A stretch of 64,000 bases of DNA. Source: Marinobacterium_D sp050908845. GTDB lineage: Bacteria; Pseudomonadota; Gammaproteobacteria; Pseudomonadales; Balneatricaceae. The first letter of the stretch is position 1. Each line of letters opens with the position of its first letter. Below are positions 7,349-16,559 of the stretch, piece after piece. The stretch is taken from assembly GCF_050908845.1 (NCBI RefSeq), contig NZ_CP194171.1, forward strand, positions 3,534,001-3,598,000. Reading direction: 5' to 3'. Made by a program: the position numbers and the translations under genes. Below the pieces are notes generated by a model that ran no database searches, was not told the DNA's origin, and saw only the letters and a list, made by a program, of their open reading frames with translations.

Positions 7349-10218
7349 TAGTGGCTTTCCGCCGCCGCGGCAGCCGCTTCCTTGAGGAAGTTGTTCTGGC
7401 GCTCGTGGTTGTCGTGGAAGTTCTTCTGCCACTCGGACGGCTGAGTCACCTTCTCGACCTGCACCGCGGTCACCTTGTACTCCGGACAGTTGGTTGCCCA
7501 GTCGGAGTTATCGGTGGTGATCACGTTGGCGCCACTGTGCGGGTGGTGGAAGGTGGTGTAAACCACACCCGGCTGCATCCGCTCGCTGACGAGTGCGCGC
7601 AGTACAGTATGGCCGGCACGGCTGGAGATACCCAGCCAATCGCCATCCTTGATACCCCGCTCTTCGGCATCGTGCGGATGCACTTCCAGAATATCCTCGT
7701 CATGCCAGGCCTGGTTGTCGGTACGACGGGTCTGTGCGCCGACGTTGTACTGGCTGAGGATACGACCGGTGGTCAGCAGCAGCGGGAAGCGGCGGCTGGC
7801 ACGCTCGGTGGTGGCCACGAACTCGGTGATCGCAAACTGCGCCTTGCCATCGCCGATCGGGAAGCTTTCAACGTGCATGATCGGTGAACCCACCGGATGC
7901 TCGTCGTTACACGGCCACTGCAGGCTGCCTTCCTGTTCCAGTTTTTCGTAGCTGACGTTCTTGAAGCTCGGTGTCAGGCTGGCGATCTCGTCCATGATCT
8001 CGGACGGGTGGCTGTAGTTCATCGGGTAGCCGAGCGCGTTGGACAGCTCGACGGTCACTTCCCAGTCTTCCTTGCCGGCGATCGGCGGCATCACCTTGCG
8101 AACGCGGTTAATACGGCGCTCGGCGTTGGTGAAGGTACCGTTCTTCTCGAGGAAGGTGGAACCCGGCAGCAGTACGTGTGCGAACTTGGCTGTCTCGTTG
8201 AGGAAGATATCCTGCACGATCAGGCAATCCAGAGAACGCAGCGCCTGCTCGACGTGCTGGGTGTTCGGGTCGGACTGTGCGATATCCTCGCCCTGCACGT
8301 ACATGGCGCGGAACTGGCCGGCGATAGCCGCGTCGAACATGTTCGGAATACGCAGACCCGGTTCGTTATCGATCTGAACACCCCAGGCAGCTTCGAAGCG
8401 GCCACGGGCGATCGGGTCAGCCACGTGCTGGTAACCCGGCAGTTCGTGCGGGAAGGAGCCCATATCGCAGGAGCCCTGCACGTTGTTCTGACCACGCAGC
8501 GGGTTCACACCCACGCCTTCGCGGCCGATGTTGCCGGTGGCCAGAGCCAGGTTGGCGATACCCATTACCATGGTGGAACCCTGGCTGTGCTCGGTAACAC
8601 CCAGACCGTAGTAGATCGCGGCATTTTTGGCGGTGGCGTAGGTGCGCGCAGCCTCACGGATATCGGCAGCAGCCACACCGGTGATCGCTTCCATCTGCTC
8701 CGGTGAATGACGCTCATCGGAGATGAAGTCACGCCACTTGCTGTAGGCATCGCCTTCACAGCGGCTGGCGATGAAGTCGGTATCTTCCAGACCTTCGGTC
8801 ACGATTACGTGCGCCAGCGCATTGACCAGCGCCACGTTGGTACCCGGGCGCAGCGGCAGGTGCATGGAGTCGTTCAGATGCGGCGTATCCAGCAGATCGA
8901 TATGACGCGGATCGGCCACGATCAGGCTGGCGCCCTCACGCAGACGACGGCGCATCAGCGAGCCAAAGACCGGGTGGGCGTCGGTGGGGTTGGCACCGAT
9001 CACCAGCACACAGTCGGACTGCATTACGGAGTCGAACGTCTGGGTACCGGCGGACTCACCGAGAGTCTGCTTCAGGCCATAGCCGGTGGGGCTGTGGCAG
9101 ACGCGGGCACAGGTATCGGTGTTGTTGTTAAGAAACGCGGCGCGGATCAGTTTCTGCACCAGGTAGGTTTCTTCGTTGGTGCAACGGGATGAGGTGATAC
9201 CACCGATGCTCTCGCGACCATGCTCAGCCTGGATCTCTTTCAGACGGCGAGCGGCGAAGCCGATCGCCTCTTCCCAGCTGACTTCTTTCCATGGCTGATC
9301 GATGGAGTCACGGATCATCGGCGCACGGATACGGTCTTTGTGAGTCGCGTAACCAAAGGCGAAACGGCCCTTGACGCAGGAGTGACCGTGGTTCGCTTCA
9401 CCGCCCTTGTAGGGGGTCATGCGGACGACCTGATCGCCCTTCATATCGGCCTTGAATGAGCAGCCCACACCACAGTATGCGCAGGTGGTGACGACGCTGT
9501 GTTCCGGCTGCCCCATCTCGATGACGGAGTTCTCCATCAGCGTGGCGGTCGGGCAGGCCTGGACGCAGGCACCACAGGAGACACACTCAGAATCGAGGAA
9601 GTCTTCATCCTGACCGGCGGCAACCTTGGAATCGAAACCGCGACCATCGATGGTCAGAGCGAAAGTACCCTGGACTTCGGAGCAGGCACGCACGCAGCGT
9701 GAGCAGACGATGCACTTGCTGGCATCGAAGGTGAAGTACGGGTTGGAGGTATCCTTGGGCGCATCCAGATGGTTCTCGCCATCGAAACCGTAGCGCACCT
9801 CACGCAGACCAACCGCACCGGCCATGTCCTGCAGCTCGCAATCGCCGTTGGCCGGACAGGTCAGGCAGTCCAGCGGGTGATCGGAGATATACAGCTCCAT
9901 GATGTTGCGACGCAGCTTGGCCAGCTTGTCGTTCTGGGTGGTCACCTTCATGCCGGCTTCGGCCGGCGTGGTGCAGGAGGCCGGCGTACCACGACGACCT
10001 TCGATCTGCACGGCACAGATACGGCAGGAGCCGAAAGACTCCAGGTTATCGGTGGCACAGAGTTTCGGGATGTTGATATCGGCCAGCGCGGCGGCGCGCA
10101 TGACGGAGGTGCCTTCCGGCACGCTGATCTCAACGCCGTCGATCTCCAGGGTCACCAGCTTTTCACTCAGTGACGCCGGGGTACCGTAGTCTTTGTTCGG
10201 ATCAAAATGCTGCAACAT
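7348..10218 (-). CDS. fdsA: formate dehydrogenase catalytic subunit alpha FdsA, 956 aa
   Basis: Molybdenum bis-MGD subunit that oxidises formate to CO2. The N-terminal ferredoxin-like part carries a 2Fe-2S site (Cys 54, 65, 68, 82), a His/Cys-ligated 4Fe-4S site (His 114, Cys 118, 121, 127), two 4Fe-4S sites (Cys 169-179 and 212-222) and the cluster next to the active site (Cys 246, 249, 253, 281). The likely Mo-ligating cysteine is Cys 374 in VCHSPTG. The C-terminal molydopterin-binding domain ends around residue 925. The length is normal for FdsA. It starts two bases after the fdsB stop, with a GGAGG site inside fdsB, and is cytoplasmic. Confidence 0.97.
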   Translation of the reverse strand: MLQHFDPNKDYGTPASLSEKLVTLEIDGVEISVPEGTSVMRAAALADINIPKLCATDNLESFGSCRICAVQIEGRRGTPASCTTPAEAGMKVTTQNDKLAKLRRNIMELYISDHPLDCLTCPANGDCELQDMAGAVGLREVRYGFDGENHLDAPKDTSNPYFTFDASKCIVCSRCVRACSEVQGTFALTIDGRGFDSKVAAGQDEDFLDSECVSCGACVQACPTATLMENSVIEMGQPEHSVVTTCAYCGVGCSFKADMKGDQVVRMTPYKGGEANHGHSCVKGRFAFGYATHKDRIRAPMIRDSIDQPWKEVSWEEAIGFAARRLKEIQAEHGRESIGGITSSRCTNEETYLVQKLIRAAFLNNNTDTCARVCHSPTGYGLKQTLGESAGTQTFDSVMQSDCVLVIGANPTDAHPVFGSLMRRRLREGASLIVADPRHIDLLDTPHLNDSMHLPLRPGTNVALVNALAHVIVTEGLEDTDFIASRCEGDAYSKWRDFISDERHSPEQMEAITGVAAADIREAARTYATAKNAAIYYGLGVTEHSQGSTMVMGIANLALATGNIGREGVGVNPLRGQNNVQGSCDMGSFPHELPGYQHVADPIARGRFEAAWGVQIDNEPGLRIPNMFDAAIAGQFRAMYVQGEDIAQSDPNTQHVEQALRSLDCLIVQDIFLNETAKFAHVLLPGSTFLEKNGTFTNAERRINRVRKVMPPIAGKEDWEVTVELSNALGYPMNYSHPSEIMDEIASLTPSFKNVSYEKLEQEGSLQWPCNDEHPVGSPIMHVESFPIGDGKAQFAITEFVATTERASRRFPLLLTTGRILSQYNVGAQTRRTDNQAWHDEDILEVHPHDAEERGIKDGDWLGISSRAGHTVLRALVSERMQPGVVYTTFHHPHSGANVITTDNSDWATNCPEYKVTAVQVEKVTQPSEWQKNFHDNHERQNNFLKEAAAAAAESH

Positions 10219-10220
10219 GA

Positions 10221-11810
10221 TCAGGCCTCCTCCAGCACGCTGTTAAGGTGCTCACTGGTTGAGTGTTTAACGAAGTCTTCCCCGAAGTGCTTAACCGCAC
10301 TCTGAACCGGGAAGGGAGTCATGCCGCCCATGGCACAGAGAGAACCGTCCAGCATGGTCTCGCACAGGTCGGAGAGCAGTTCCAGGTTGGCATCCACGTT
10401 TTCACCGGCGCGGATACGGTCGATCACCTCGACACCGCGGGTGGAACCGATACGGCAGGGGGTGCACTTACCGCAGGACTCGGCGACACAGAACTCCATG
10501 GAGAAACGTGCCTGCTCGCCCATGTCGACGCTATCGTCGAACATCACCACGCCACCGTGACCGAGAACGGCACCGACCTTGGCAAACTCTTCATAATCCA
10601 GCGGCGTATCCCACTGGCTTTCCGGCAGGTAGGCACCCAGCGGGCCGCCGACCTGAACCGCGCGCAGCGGTCGCTCGTTACGCGTACCACCGCCGAAATC
10701 GAACATCAGTTCACGCAGGGTAGGACCGAACGCCAGCTCCACCAGACCGCCCTGTTTCACGTTACCGGCCACCTGGAACGGCAGCGTACCGCGGGAGCGG
10801 CCCATGCCGCAGTCGGCGTAGGCGCGGGCGCCCTTATCGAGGATGAACGGCACGGCCGCCAGTGACAGCACGTTGTTGACCACTGTGGGCTGACCGAACA
10901 GACCGACGATGGCCGGCAGCGGCGGCTTGGCACGGACCAGGCCGCGCTTGCCTTCGAGACTTTCCAGCAGCGAGGTTTCCTCACCGCAGATGTAAGCGCC
11001 AGCGCCGACACGCACTTCCAGGTCGAAGTGACGGCCGCTGCCGAGGATATCCTCACCCAGCAGGTTGTTGGCGTAAGCGGTCTCGATGGCCGCGTTCAGG
11101 TTCTTGTCGGCCAGAGGGTATTCGGAGCGCAGGTAGATATAACCCTGAGTGGCACCGACGGCGAGACCGGCGATAGTCATGCCTTCAATCAGCATGAACG
11201 GATCGCACTCCATCACCAGGCGGTCGGCGAAGGTTCCGGAGTCACCTTCGTCTGCGTTGCAGACGATGTATTTCTGCTTCTGCTGCTGCGGCGAGTTGGC
11301 ATCCAGCACGGTCTGCCACTTGATACCGGTGGGGAATGCCGCGCCACCACGGCCACGCAGGCCGGACTCTTTCACCGTGTCGACGATACCCTGGGCGTCC
11401 AGTTTCAGCGCGTTGCGCAGGCCCTTGTAGCCGTCATAGGCTTCGTAATCGGCCAGCGACAGCGGATCGGTGATACCGGCACGGGAGAAGGTCAGGCGCT
11501 GCTGACGCTTCAGGTAGGGAATCTCTTCAACCAGACCTACGGCCAGCGGATGCGCGCTTTCGCCCTTCCAGAATTCGGCGGCAAACAGGGAATCCACATC
11601 TTTCACGGTCACCGGGCCGTAACCGAAGCGGCCTTCCGGCGTATCCACTTCGATCAGCGGATCCAGCCAGTAAAGCGCACGGGTGCCGTTACGGACGATT
11701 TCGAGCTCAACACCCTGCCCTTGTGCCGTTGCCGCGATCAGACGGGCAACGCGATCCGCACCCAGCGCTTTCGCGGTGGTGTCGGAGGGAATGTAAATAC
11801 GGGTAGCCAT
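10221..11810 (-). CDS. fdsB: formate dehydrogenase NADH-reacting subunit beta FdsB, 529 aa
   Basis: NuoF-like subunit that passes electrons from formate oxidation to NAD+. An N-terminal thioredoxin-like part is followed by the FMN/NAD domain with GLRGRGGAAFPTG and VCNADEGDSGTF, and by ICGEETSLLESLEG. A 4Fe-4S site is visible as ESCGKCTPCR plus a downstream Cys near the C-terminus. The ATG overlaps the fdsG stop as TGATG, so translation is coupled; a GTG one codon earlier is possible but less likely. Fusion of a NuoE-like fold onto the N-terminus is normal for FdsB. Confidence 0.96.
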   Translation of the reverse strand: MATRIYIPSDTTAKALGADRVARLIAATAQGQGVELEIVRNGTRALYWLDPLIEVDTPEGRFGYGPVTVKDVDSLFAAEFWKGESAHPLAVGLVEEIPYLKRQQRLTFSRAGITDPLSLADYEAYDGYKGLRNALKLDAQGIVDTVKESGLRGRGGAAFPTGIKWQTVLDANSPQQQKQKYIVCNADEGDSGTFADRLVMECDPFMLIEGMTIAGLAVGATQGYIYLRSEYPLADKNLNAAIETAYANNLLGEDILGSGRHFDLEVRVGAGAYICGEETSLLESLEGKRGLVRAKPPLPAIVGLFGQPTVVNNVLSLAAVPFILDKGARAYADCGMGRSRGTLPFQVAGNVKQGGLVELAFGPTLRELMFDFGGGTRNERPLRAVQVGGPLGAYLPESQWDTPLDYEEFAKVGAVLGHGGVVMFDDSVDMGEQARFSMEFCVAESCGKCTPCRIGSTRGVEVIDRIRAGENVDANLELLSDLCETMLDGSLCAMGGMTPFPVQSAVKHFGEDFVKHSTSEHLNSVLEEA

Positions 11811-12307
11811 CACTGCACCTCCAGCCGTTCAGTACGCAGCTCTTCGACCAGTTCGTCGAAGCTCTCCGGTGTCATGCGGGCGTAGATTTCGTCACCTACA
11901 CGCACGGACGCGCCACAGGAGCAGTTGCCCAGGCAGTAAACCGGCTCCAGCGTGATTGCACGGTCAGCGGTGGTACCGTGGTAATCCACGCCCAAGGTCG
12001 CCTTGGCATGAGCTTCAAGCTCGCGGGAGCCCTGGGCCTGGCACGCCTCGGCACGGCAGACCTCCACCACATGGCGGCCCGGCTGCTGGGTACGGAAGTG
12101 ATGGTAAAAACTGATCACGCCGTGTACTTCGGCACGCGATAGCTTCAGCGCCGGCGCAATCAGCGCCACGGCTTCTTCCGGTATATGAGCGAAGCGGTTC
12201 TGAATCGCGTGGAGAATCGGAAGCAGTGCTCCCGGCTTTGACTTAAGCTCATCGATGATGGCTTGCGCTGCTGTCGGCTCCCAGCTAACGCTTCCCGGTG
12301 TATTCAT
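11810..12307 (-). CDS. fdsG: formate dehydrogenase subunit gamma FdsG, 165 aa
   Basis: NuoE-like 2Fe-2S subunit of the soluble NAD-dependent formate dehydrogenase. The cluster ligands are seen as CRAEAC (C-x4-C) and CLGNC (C-x3-C) in a thioredoxin-like fold. HGVISFYHHF is the family block before the first cysteine. I chose the ATG preceded by a strong GGAGG ribosome site (spacing about seven); the frame extends a further 13 codons upstream but into the operator region. It is the first gene of the fds operon and diverges from the regulator at 12422. Confidence 0.95.
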   Translation of the reverse strand: MNTPGSVSWEPTAAQAIIDELKSKPGALLPILHAIQNRFAHIPEEAVALIAPALKLSRAEVHGVISFYHHFRTQQPGRHVVEVCRAEACQAQGSRELEAHAKATLGVDYHGTTADRAITLEPVYCLGNCSCGASVRVGDEIYARMTPESFDELVEELRTERLEVQ

Positions 12308-12324
12308 GATTATTCCTCCAACCG

Positions 12325-12352
12325 CAAAATATGAACCACACTGCATATTTTG
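12325..12352. promoter_or_regulatory. perfect inverted repeat in the fds / regulator divergent region
   Basis: CAAAATATG, a 10-base spacer, then CATATTTTG: a perfect 9-10-9 inverted repeat. It lies in the 114-bp gap between fdsG and the divergent regulator gene. A related half-site (CAAATATG) recurs at about 12407, just in front of the regulator. The layout fits an operator for that regulator, which is inference. Confidence 0.6.
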
Positions 12353-12421
12353 ACGGAAGTATTGCTCTTATAGTGGCGGCCAAATTACCATCTAGGGTAG
12401 ATATTCCAAATATGAAAAATA

Positions 12422-13513
12422 ATGCCTATTTCAAAAACAGCACATAAAATCGATATCGTTCCTACCTGGTCTTTTCGCGATGATCAGGGTCGCACACTCG
12501 ATCCGCAGCTATTTATCCTGTTGCGACACATAGAGAAGGATAAAAAGCTCACCAGCGCCGCCGCCAAAGCAGGAATCTCCTATCGCCATGCCTGGAACCA
12601 GCTCAACAAGTGGGCGGATTTTTTCGGCACACCGCTGGTGGAGCTGGAAAAAGGTCGCGGCGCACGCCTGACACCGCTGGGCGACAAGCTGCTTTGGGCG
12701 GAAAAACGAGTGATTGCCCGGCTGGAGCCCCAGCTCGACAACATCACCTCTGAACTCAACCTGGAGCTTTCCCGACTACTAGAGGGTAGTAGGCCAAGCC
12801 TGCGTTTGCATGCCAGCCACGGTTACGCTGTGGAGCTGCTGCCGCGCTTCGCCCAGGGCTTTGAACTGGATCTGCAATATCGCCACGGTCAGGAGGCGCT
12901 GGCGTCCCTGGCCAGGGAGCAGTGCGATATGGCCGGCTTTCATCTGCCGGTGGAGATGATCGATTCAGAGATGCGCCTTCAGGCGCAAAAACTGCTCAAG
13001 CCCCGCGCCCACCGCATCATCCGCTTTATCACCCGCCAGCAGGGCCTGATGGTCCAGCCCGGCAATCCGCTCGGTATCACCTCGATAACCGATCTGGCCC
13101 GGGACGATATCCGCTTTATCAACCGCGAACCCGGCTCGGGTACCCGGCAATTGCTGGAAGCGCTGTTAAGACGGGCATCCATAGAGGTGAACGAATGGCT
13201 CGACAGCAGCGGCGTGGAGTACACCCACTCTGCCATTGCAGCCCACGTAGCCGCAGGCATGGCCGACACCGGGTTCGGTGTACAGGCCGCTGCCAGTCAG
13301 TTCGGCCTCGACTTTATCCCCCTCGCCCAGGAGCAGTACCTGCTGGCCTGCCACCAGCGCACCCTCAGTATGCCCAGCGTCCAGGCGCTGCTGGATAACC
13401 TGAAAAGCGAAGCCTTTGCGGCCGAGGTCGATAAACTCCCCGGCTACAAGGCACAGGACAGCGGGGAAATCTGTATGCCGGACGAGATTCTTTCCGGCGA
13501 ATCCGACATCTGA
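12422..13513 (+). CDS. ModE/LysR-like regulator with periplasmic-binding-like domain, 363 aa (probable fds regulator)
   Basis: The N-terminal 100 residues form a winged helix-turn-helix with the ModE/LysR pattern (KKLTSAAAKAGISYRHAWNQLNKW, then LEKGRGARLTPLG). The rest (about 110-345) is a substrate-binding-protein fold of the COG1910 type, with REPGSGTRQLLEALL matching the ligand-binding block of molybdate/tungstate-like PBP domains. Proteins of this build commonly control molybdoenzyme genes; here it is divergent from fdsGBA-fdhD-fdsD, so it probably senses molybdate, a Mo-cofactor compound or formate. There is only a weak ribosome site before the ATG. Confidence 0.8.
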   Translation: MPISKTAHKIDIVPTWSFRDDQGRTLDPQLFILLRHIEKDKKLTSAAAKAGISYRHAWNQLNKWADFFGTPLVELEKGRGARLTPLGDKLLWAEKRVIARLEPQLDNITSELNLELSRLLEGSRPSLRLHASHGYAVELLPRFAQGFELDLQYRHGQEALASLAREQCDMAGFHLPVEMIDSEMRLQAQKLLKPRAHRIIRFITRQQGLMVQPGNPLGITSITDLARDDIRFINREPGSGTRQLLEALLRRASIEVNEWLDSSGVEYTHSAIAAHVAAGMADTGFGVQAAASQFGLDFIPLAQEQYLLACHQRTLSMPSVQALLDNLKSEAFAAEVDKLPGYKAQDSGEICMPDEILSGESDI

Positions 13514-13554
13514 TTGCTAGGCTTGAAAGAAAAACAAGCGATAAAGGAAATAGC

Positions 13555-13716
13555 ATGATCTACCTGACCGCACTACTGTTTCTTGCAGGCTTGGGAATAG
13601 CCTTTACCGGCATGCTCGGCATGGGCTGGGGCTGGATTATCGGCGGAGCTGTGATCACCCTGGTCAGCGGAGTCTTTTGGGGCATTGCGCCACGCAGCGG
13701 TGAAATGGAGCACTGA
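13555..13716 (+). CDS. small membrane protein, 53 aa
   Basis: ATG with a good AAAGGA ribosome site ten bases upstream. The product has two hydrophobic, Gly-rich helices (about residues 2-18 and 23-44) joined by a short turn, and ends in a polar, acidic tail. It starts 41 bases after the regulator gene on the same strand and may be read through from it. The function is unknown. Confidence 0.5.
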   Translation: MIYLTALLFLAGLGIAFTGMLGMGWGWIIGGAVITLVSGVFWGIAPRSGEMEH

Positions 13717-13829
13717 ACGCTGCTTTGAACACAGAAGGCAGGAGACGCGCCTCGCCGCAGCTTGAAACTCGCACGGCGGTGATTTTTTGCCGCGGCGGAT
13801 GATCGCGACGGGGTCGTCGCTCCTATCGA

Positions 13830-14831
13830 TCAACCTAAATCCTTCAGCGACATCAGTATTGATACGGCGTCCTGACGCTGCTGCTGATCGTAGATATCGT
13901 TGGTGAACATCAGCTCGTTCACCGGGTAGGTCTCGATAATTTTCGACAGTTTGGACTTCAGCGTCTGCGGGCCGCCGCTAACCTGCAACCCAAGGAAATC
14001 CTCCACCCCGGCGCGCTCGCGCGGATTCCAGAGCCCATCCATCGATTCCACCGGCGGTCTCAGCCAGAGCGGATCGCCGCGCAGCAGCGCCAGAATTCGC
14101 TGCTGGGAGCTGGTGCCGATAAAGCGCGCCGCTTCATCGCTCTCTGCTGCGATCAGTGGCAGGCAGAGAATCGCGTAGGGCTCGGGCATCGCCTCCGACG
14201 CTGTAAAATTAGCGTGGTACAACTCCAGCGCATCGCGGGCGTAACGGGGCGAGAAATGACCGGCAAAGGCGTAGGGCAGGCTTTTCGCTGCGGCCAGGTG
14301 GGCGCTGAAAAGGCTGGAACCGAGAATCCAGATATCGACCTGGCTCCCCTCCCCCGGCACGGCATGAACTCTGGCCCCGGGATCAACGGGACCGAGCAGT
14401 TTCTGCAACTGCTCCACTTCCTGCGGGAACTGTTCGGCGCGCATATCGTCGCGACGCAATGCCCTTGAGGTCAGCGGGTCGGTACCCGGCGCCCGTCCCA
14501 GCCCCAGATCGATGCGCCCGGGATAGAGTGCATCCAGGGTACCGAACTGCTCGGCCACCACCAGCGGCGGATGGTTCGGCAGCATGATCCCGCCGGAACC
14601 GACCCGCATACGCTCGGTGCAACCTGCGACAGCGCCGATCAACACCGAGGTGGCGGAGCTGGCGATACCGCGCATATTGTGATGCTCGGCCAGCCAGAAA
14701 CGATGCACGCCGTGCTGATCTGCATGGCGCGCAAACGCCAGGGTGCCTTTGAGCGTATCCGCAGCGGTTTCACCCAGACGCACGGGTGCCAGCTCAAGCA
14801 GGGAGAAAGGCGTTTCTTGCAGTAAATTCAT
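13830..14831 (-). CDS. LLM class flavin-dependent oxidoreductase, 333 aa
   Basis: Luciferase-like monooxygenase family (TIM barrel, FMN with external flavin reductase or F420-type cofactor). Typical blocks are FWLAEHHNMRGIASSATSVLIG near the N-terminus, RVGSGGIMLPNHPPLVVAEQFGTL, and GRIDLGLGRAPGTD. I chose the ATG with an AAGGA site nine bases upstream, giving the usual family length; an upstream extension of 37 codons has no family similarity. It belongs to the MsnO8-like subgroup of unknown substrate. A paralogue lies at 33018-34028 in this window. Confidence 0.85.
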   Translation of the reverse strand: MNLLQETPFSLLELAPVRLGETAADTLKGTLAFARHADQHGVHRFWLAEHHNMRGIASSATSVLIGAVAGCTERMRVGSGGIMLPNHPPLVVAEQFGTLDALYPGRIDLGLGRAPGTDPLTSRALRRDDMRAEQFPQEVEQLQKLLGPVDPGARVHAVPGEGSQVDIWILGSSLFSAHLAAAKSLPYAFAGHFSPRYARDALELYHANFTASEAMPEPYAILCLPLIAAESDEAARFIGTSSQQRILALLRGDPLWLRPPVESMDGLWNPRERAGVEDFLGLQVSGGPQTLKSKLSKIIETYPVNELMFTNDIYDQQQRQDAVSILMSLKDLG

Positions 14832-14977
14832 CGCTCGCATCCTTATCTTGGCCTGACATGATGCCATATCGAAAAAACACGATAAACAACGAGCGGAATA
14901 CTGGAAGCTCTGGATATTCTGACCCAGACTCCATGCAGGCACTCGGAAGGGTGACCCGCAAAAAAGGAGATCGCCTC

Positions 14978-15367
14978 ATGAATGAATGGATGAATCCCTG
15001 GTGGTGGATGCTGAAATCGCCACAGCGCTCCAGCTTCGATCAGATCGTCGCCCCGATCACCCACTGGTGGTCTCCCCGGGTCGAGTTCAATATGGCGGGT
15101 AATGAGGAACTGGAAGCAAAAATTGTTGCCGAGGTTGCCAGCTACGGCAGCCAGCTAGGCACCCTGACCGATGCGGTTCTGGAGCTGGCGGGAGACCGGG
15201 ACAGCGAGACGCTGCAAAAGCTGAGAGCCCTGGCGGAAAAGATTGATCAGGAAAAACGCAAATACCGGAACACCGAAATCAACGCTCTGAAAACGGCGCT
15301 GTCGCGGCTGAAAAAGGAAGATCCCGACGGCTTTGCATCACTCCTTGCAGCGCTGCCGCCGGACTGA
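14978..15367 (+). CDS. hypothetical protein, 129 aa, helical
   Basis: ATG with a strong AAGGAGA ribosome site at the right spacing. The first 40 residues are Trp-rich (MNPWWWM, THWWSP). From residue 42 to 118 the protein is a long amphipathic helix pair rich in Glu, Lys and Leu, with coiled-coil character. There is no signal peptide and no catalytic motif. The build is reminiscent of small granule- or scaffold-associated proteins, but I do not recognise a family and no function should be assigned. Confidence 0.6.
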   Translation: MNEWMNPWWWMLKSPQRSSFDQIVAPITHWWSPRVEFNMAGNEELEAKIVAEVASYGSQLGTLTDAVLELAGDRDSETLQKLRALAEKIDQEKRKYRNTEINALKTALSRLKKEDPDGFASLLAALPPD

Positions 15368-15369
15368 GG

Positions 15370-15417
15370 CTGCCCGCGCCTGGAGATTACCTCCACACCC
15401 GGGCAGTGTGCGTTTTT
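15370..15417 (+). terminator. probable intrinsic terminator
   Basis: Stem CTGCCCG / CGGGCAG (15370-15376, 15400-15406) with an inner GGAG/CTCC pairing. A T-run follows at 15413-15417. It lies immediately after the 129-aa gene. Confidence 0.5.
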
Positions 15418-15420
15418 CGG

Positions 15421-15603
15421 CTACTTGCCCTTGGGGCCTGCCACAAACCAGAGAATGACTCCGAGCAGTGGCAGCAGAAGTATAACGACGATCCACAGCA
15501 CCTTGGTGCCGGTGGCGGCCGGGCTCTGTACCGTTTTATAGATAGCCAGTACATCCAATACCAGCACGATCAGACCAAACAATCCTGAAACTTCTATGCC
15601 CAT
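15421..15603 (-). CDS. PLDc_N domain small membrane protein, 60 aa
   Basis: Whole protein matches the PLDc_N module (phospholipase D-nuclease N-terminal domain) found as free-standing small membrane proteins. Two hydrophobic helices flank a short loop (DVLAIYKTVQSPAATGTK). The second ends with the signature LPLLGVILWFVAGPKGK. A good GAGGGA site lies seven bases before the ATG. The cellular role of these free-standing proteins is unknown. Confidence 0.75.
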   Translation of the reverse strand: MGIEVSGLFGLIVLVLDVLAIYKTVQSPAATGTKVLWIVVILLLPLLGVILWFVAGPKGK

Positions 15604-15832
15604 CGTTCTTCCCTCTGATTCAATTCCTGAGAAGCCCGGCCAGGCCCATCGACAAGCCCCGTTTTAACAGACTTATCGACCCGATTTACAACCACTTGCG
15701 TGGTTACGACAACCGGACTCAAATGCTACATTAGCCCCAAGGAGCCATGAACAATTCAATGGTTTCCGTAAATAACCTAGCACCGATTCTGCCCAAGCGC
15801 TTCAAGGACCCGATAACTTTAGGTGGACAACA

Positions 15833-16462
15833 ATGAAAATCTCAAGCAACAGCTTTACCGATGGTGCCGCCATTCCCAGCCGCTACTGTTTTGCCCGTAT
15901 CGCGCCTGAAAACCATATCGAGCTGGCGGAAAACCTCAATCCGCACCTGGCCTGGAGCGAGTTTCCTGAAGACACCAAATCTTTCCTGCTGATCTGCGTC
16001 GACCCCGATGCTCCCAGCGTCGCCGACGATGCCAACCAGGAGGGCCGCAGCGTCTCTGCCTCACTGCCCCGGGCGGATTTCTTCCATTGGTCGCTGTTCA
16101 ATATTCCCGCCTCGGTGACCGAAATCGCTGAAGGCAGCCAGTGCAAAGGCGTGACACCGCAGGGTAAAAGCGGCCCCGAAGCGCCGGGCGGCATGACCCA
16201 CGGCATCAATAACTACACCCAGTGGTTTGCCGGTGATGCGGATATGGAAGGCCAGTACTTCGGTTACGACGGCCCCTGCCCGCCCTGGAACGATGAGATC
16301 CCGCATCGTTACGTTTTCAGCATCTACGCGCTGGATGTTGAAAAGGTTGATATCCCGGAAAGCGCCAGCGGACAGGAAGTCTATGACGCGGTTGAAAGCC
16401 ATGTGCTGGATGGCGCTGCGATCACCGGCGTTTATACACTGAACCCTTCTGTCTCTGCCTGA
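15833..16462 (+). CDS. YbhB/YbcL-type Raf-kinase-inhibitor-like (PEBP) protein, 209 aa
   Basis: Phosphatidylethanolamine-binding protein family. Recognisable blocks are LICVDPDAP (ligand-site Asp/Pro loop), FFHWSLFNIP, GKSGPEAPGGMTHGINNYTQWF, and YFGYDGPCPPWNDEIPHRYVFSIYAL with the family YxGPxPP motif. It is slightly longer than E. coli YbhB because of a short insert after the DPDAP loop. There is no signal peptide. An AGGTGGA site precedes the ATG. The biochemical role of bacterial members is not defined. Confidence 0.9.
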   Translation: MKISSNSFTDGAAIPSRYCFARIAPENHIELAENLNPHLAWSEFPEDTKSFLLICVDPDAPSVADDANQEGRSVSASLPRADFFHWSLFNIPASVTEIAEGSQCKGVTPQGKSGPEAPGGMTHGINNYTQWFAGDADMEGQYFGYDGPCPPWNDEIPHRYVFSIYALDVEKVDIPESASGQEVYDAVESHVLDGAAITGVYTLNPSVSA

Positions 16463-16559
16463 ATAACCGGGCCTCTGGTCCGGCAACGCCCGGGCCAGCT
16501 ATCACTCTCCGCAACCGACGGGTGGCGGACTGCTTCGAGGAACTCAGGCGTTGGAAGCC

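Noticed and set aside
7351..10189. Long open frames on the plus strand opposite fdsA
   Set aside because: They are antisense shadows of a GC-rich gene; the minus-strand protein shows all expected cluster ligands and motifs.
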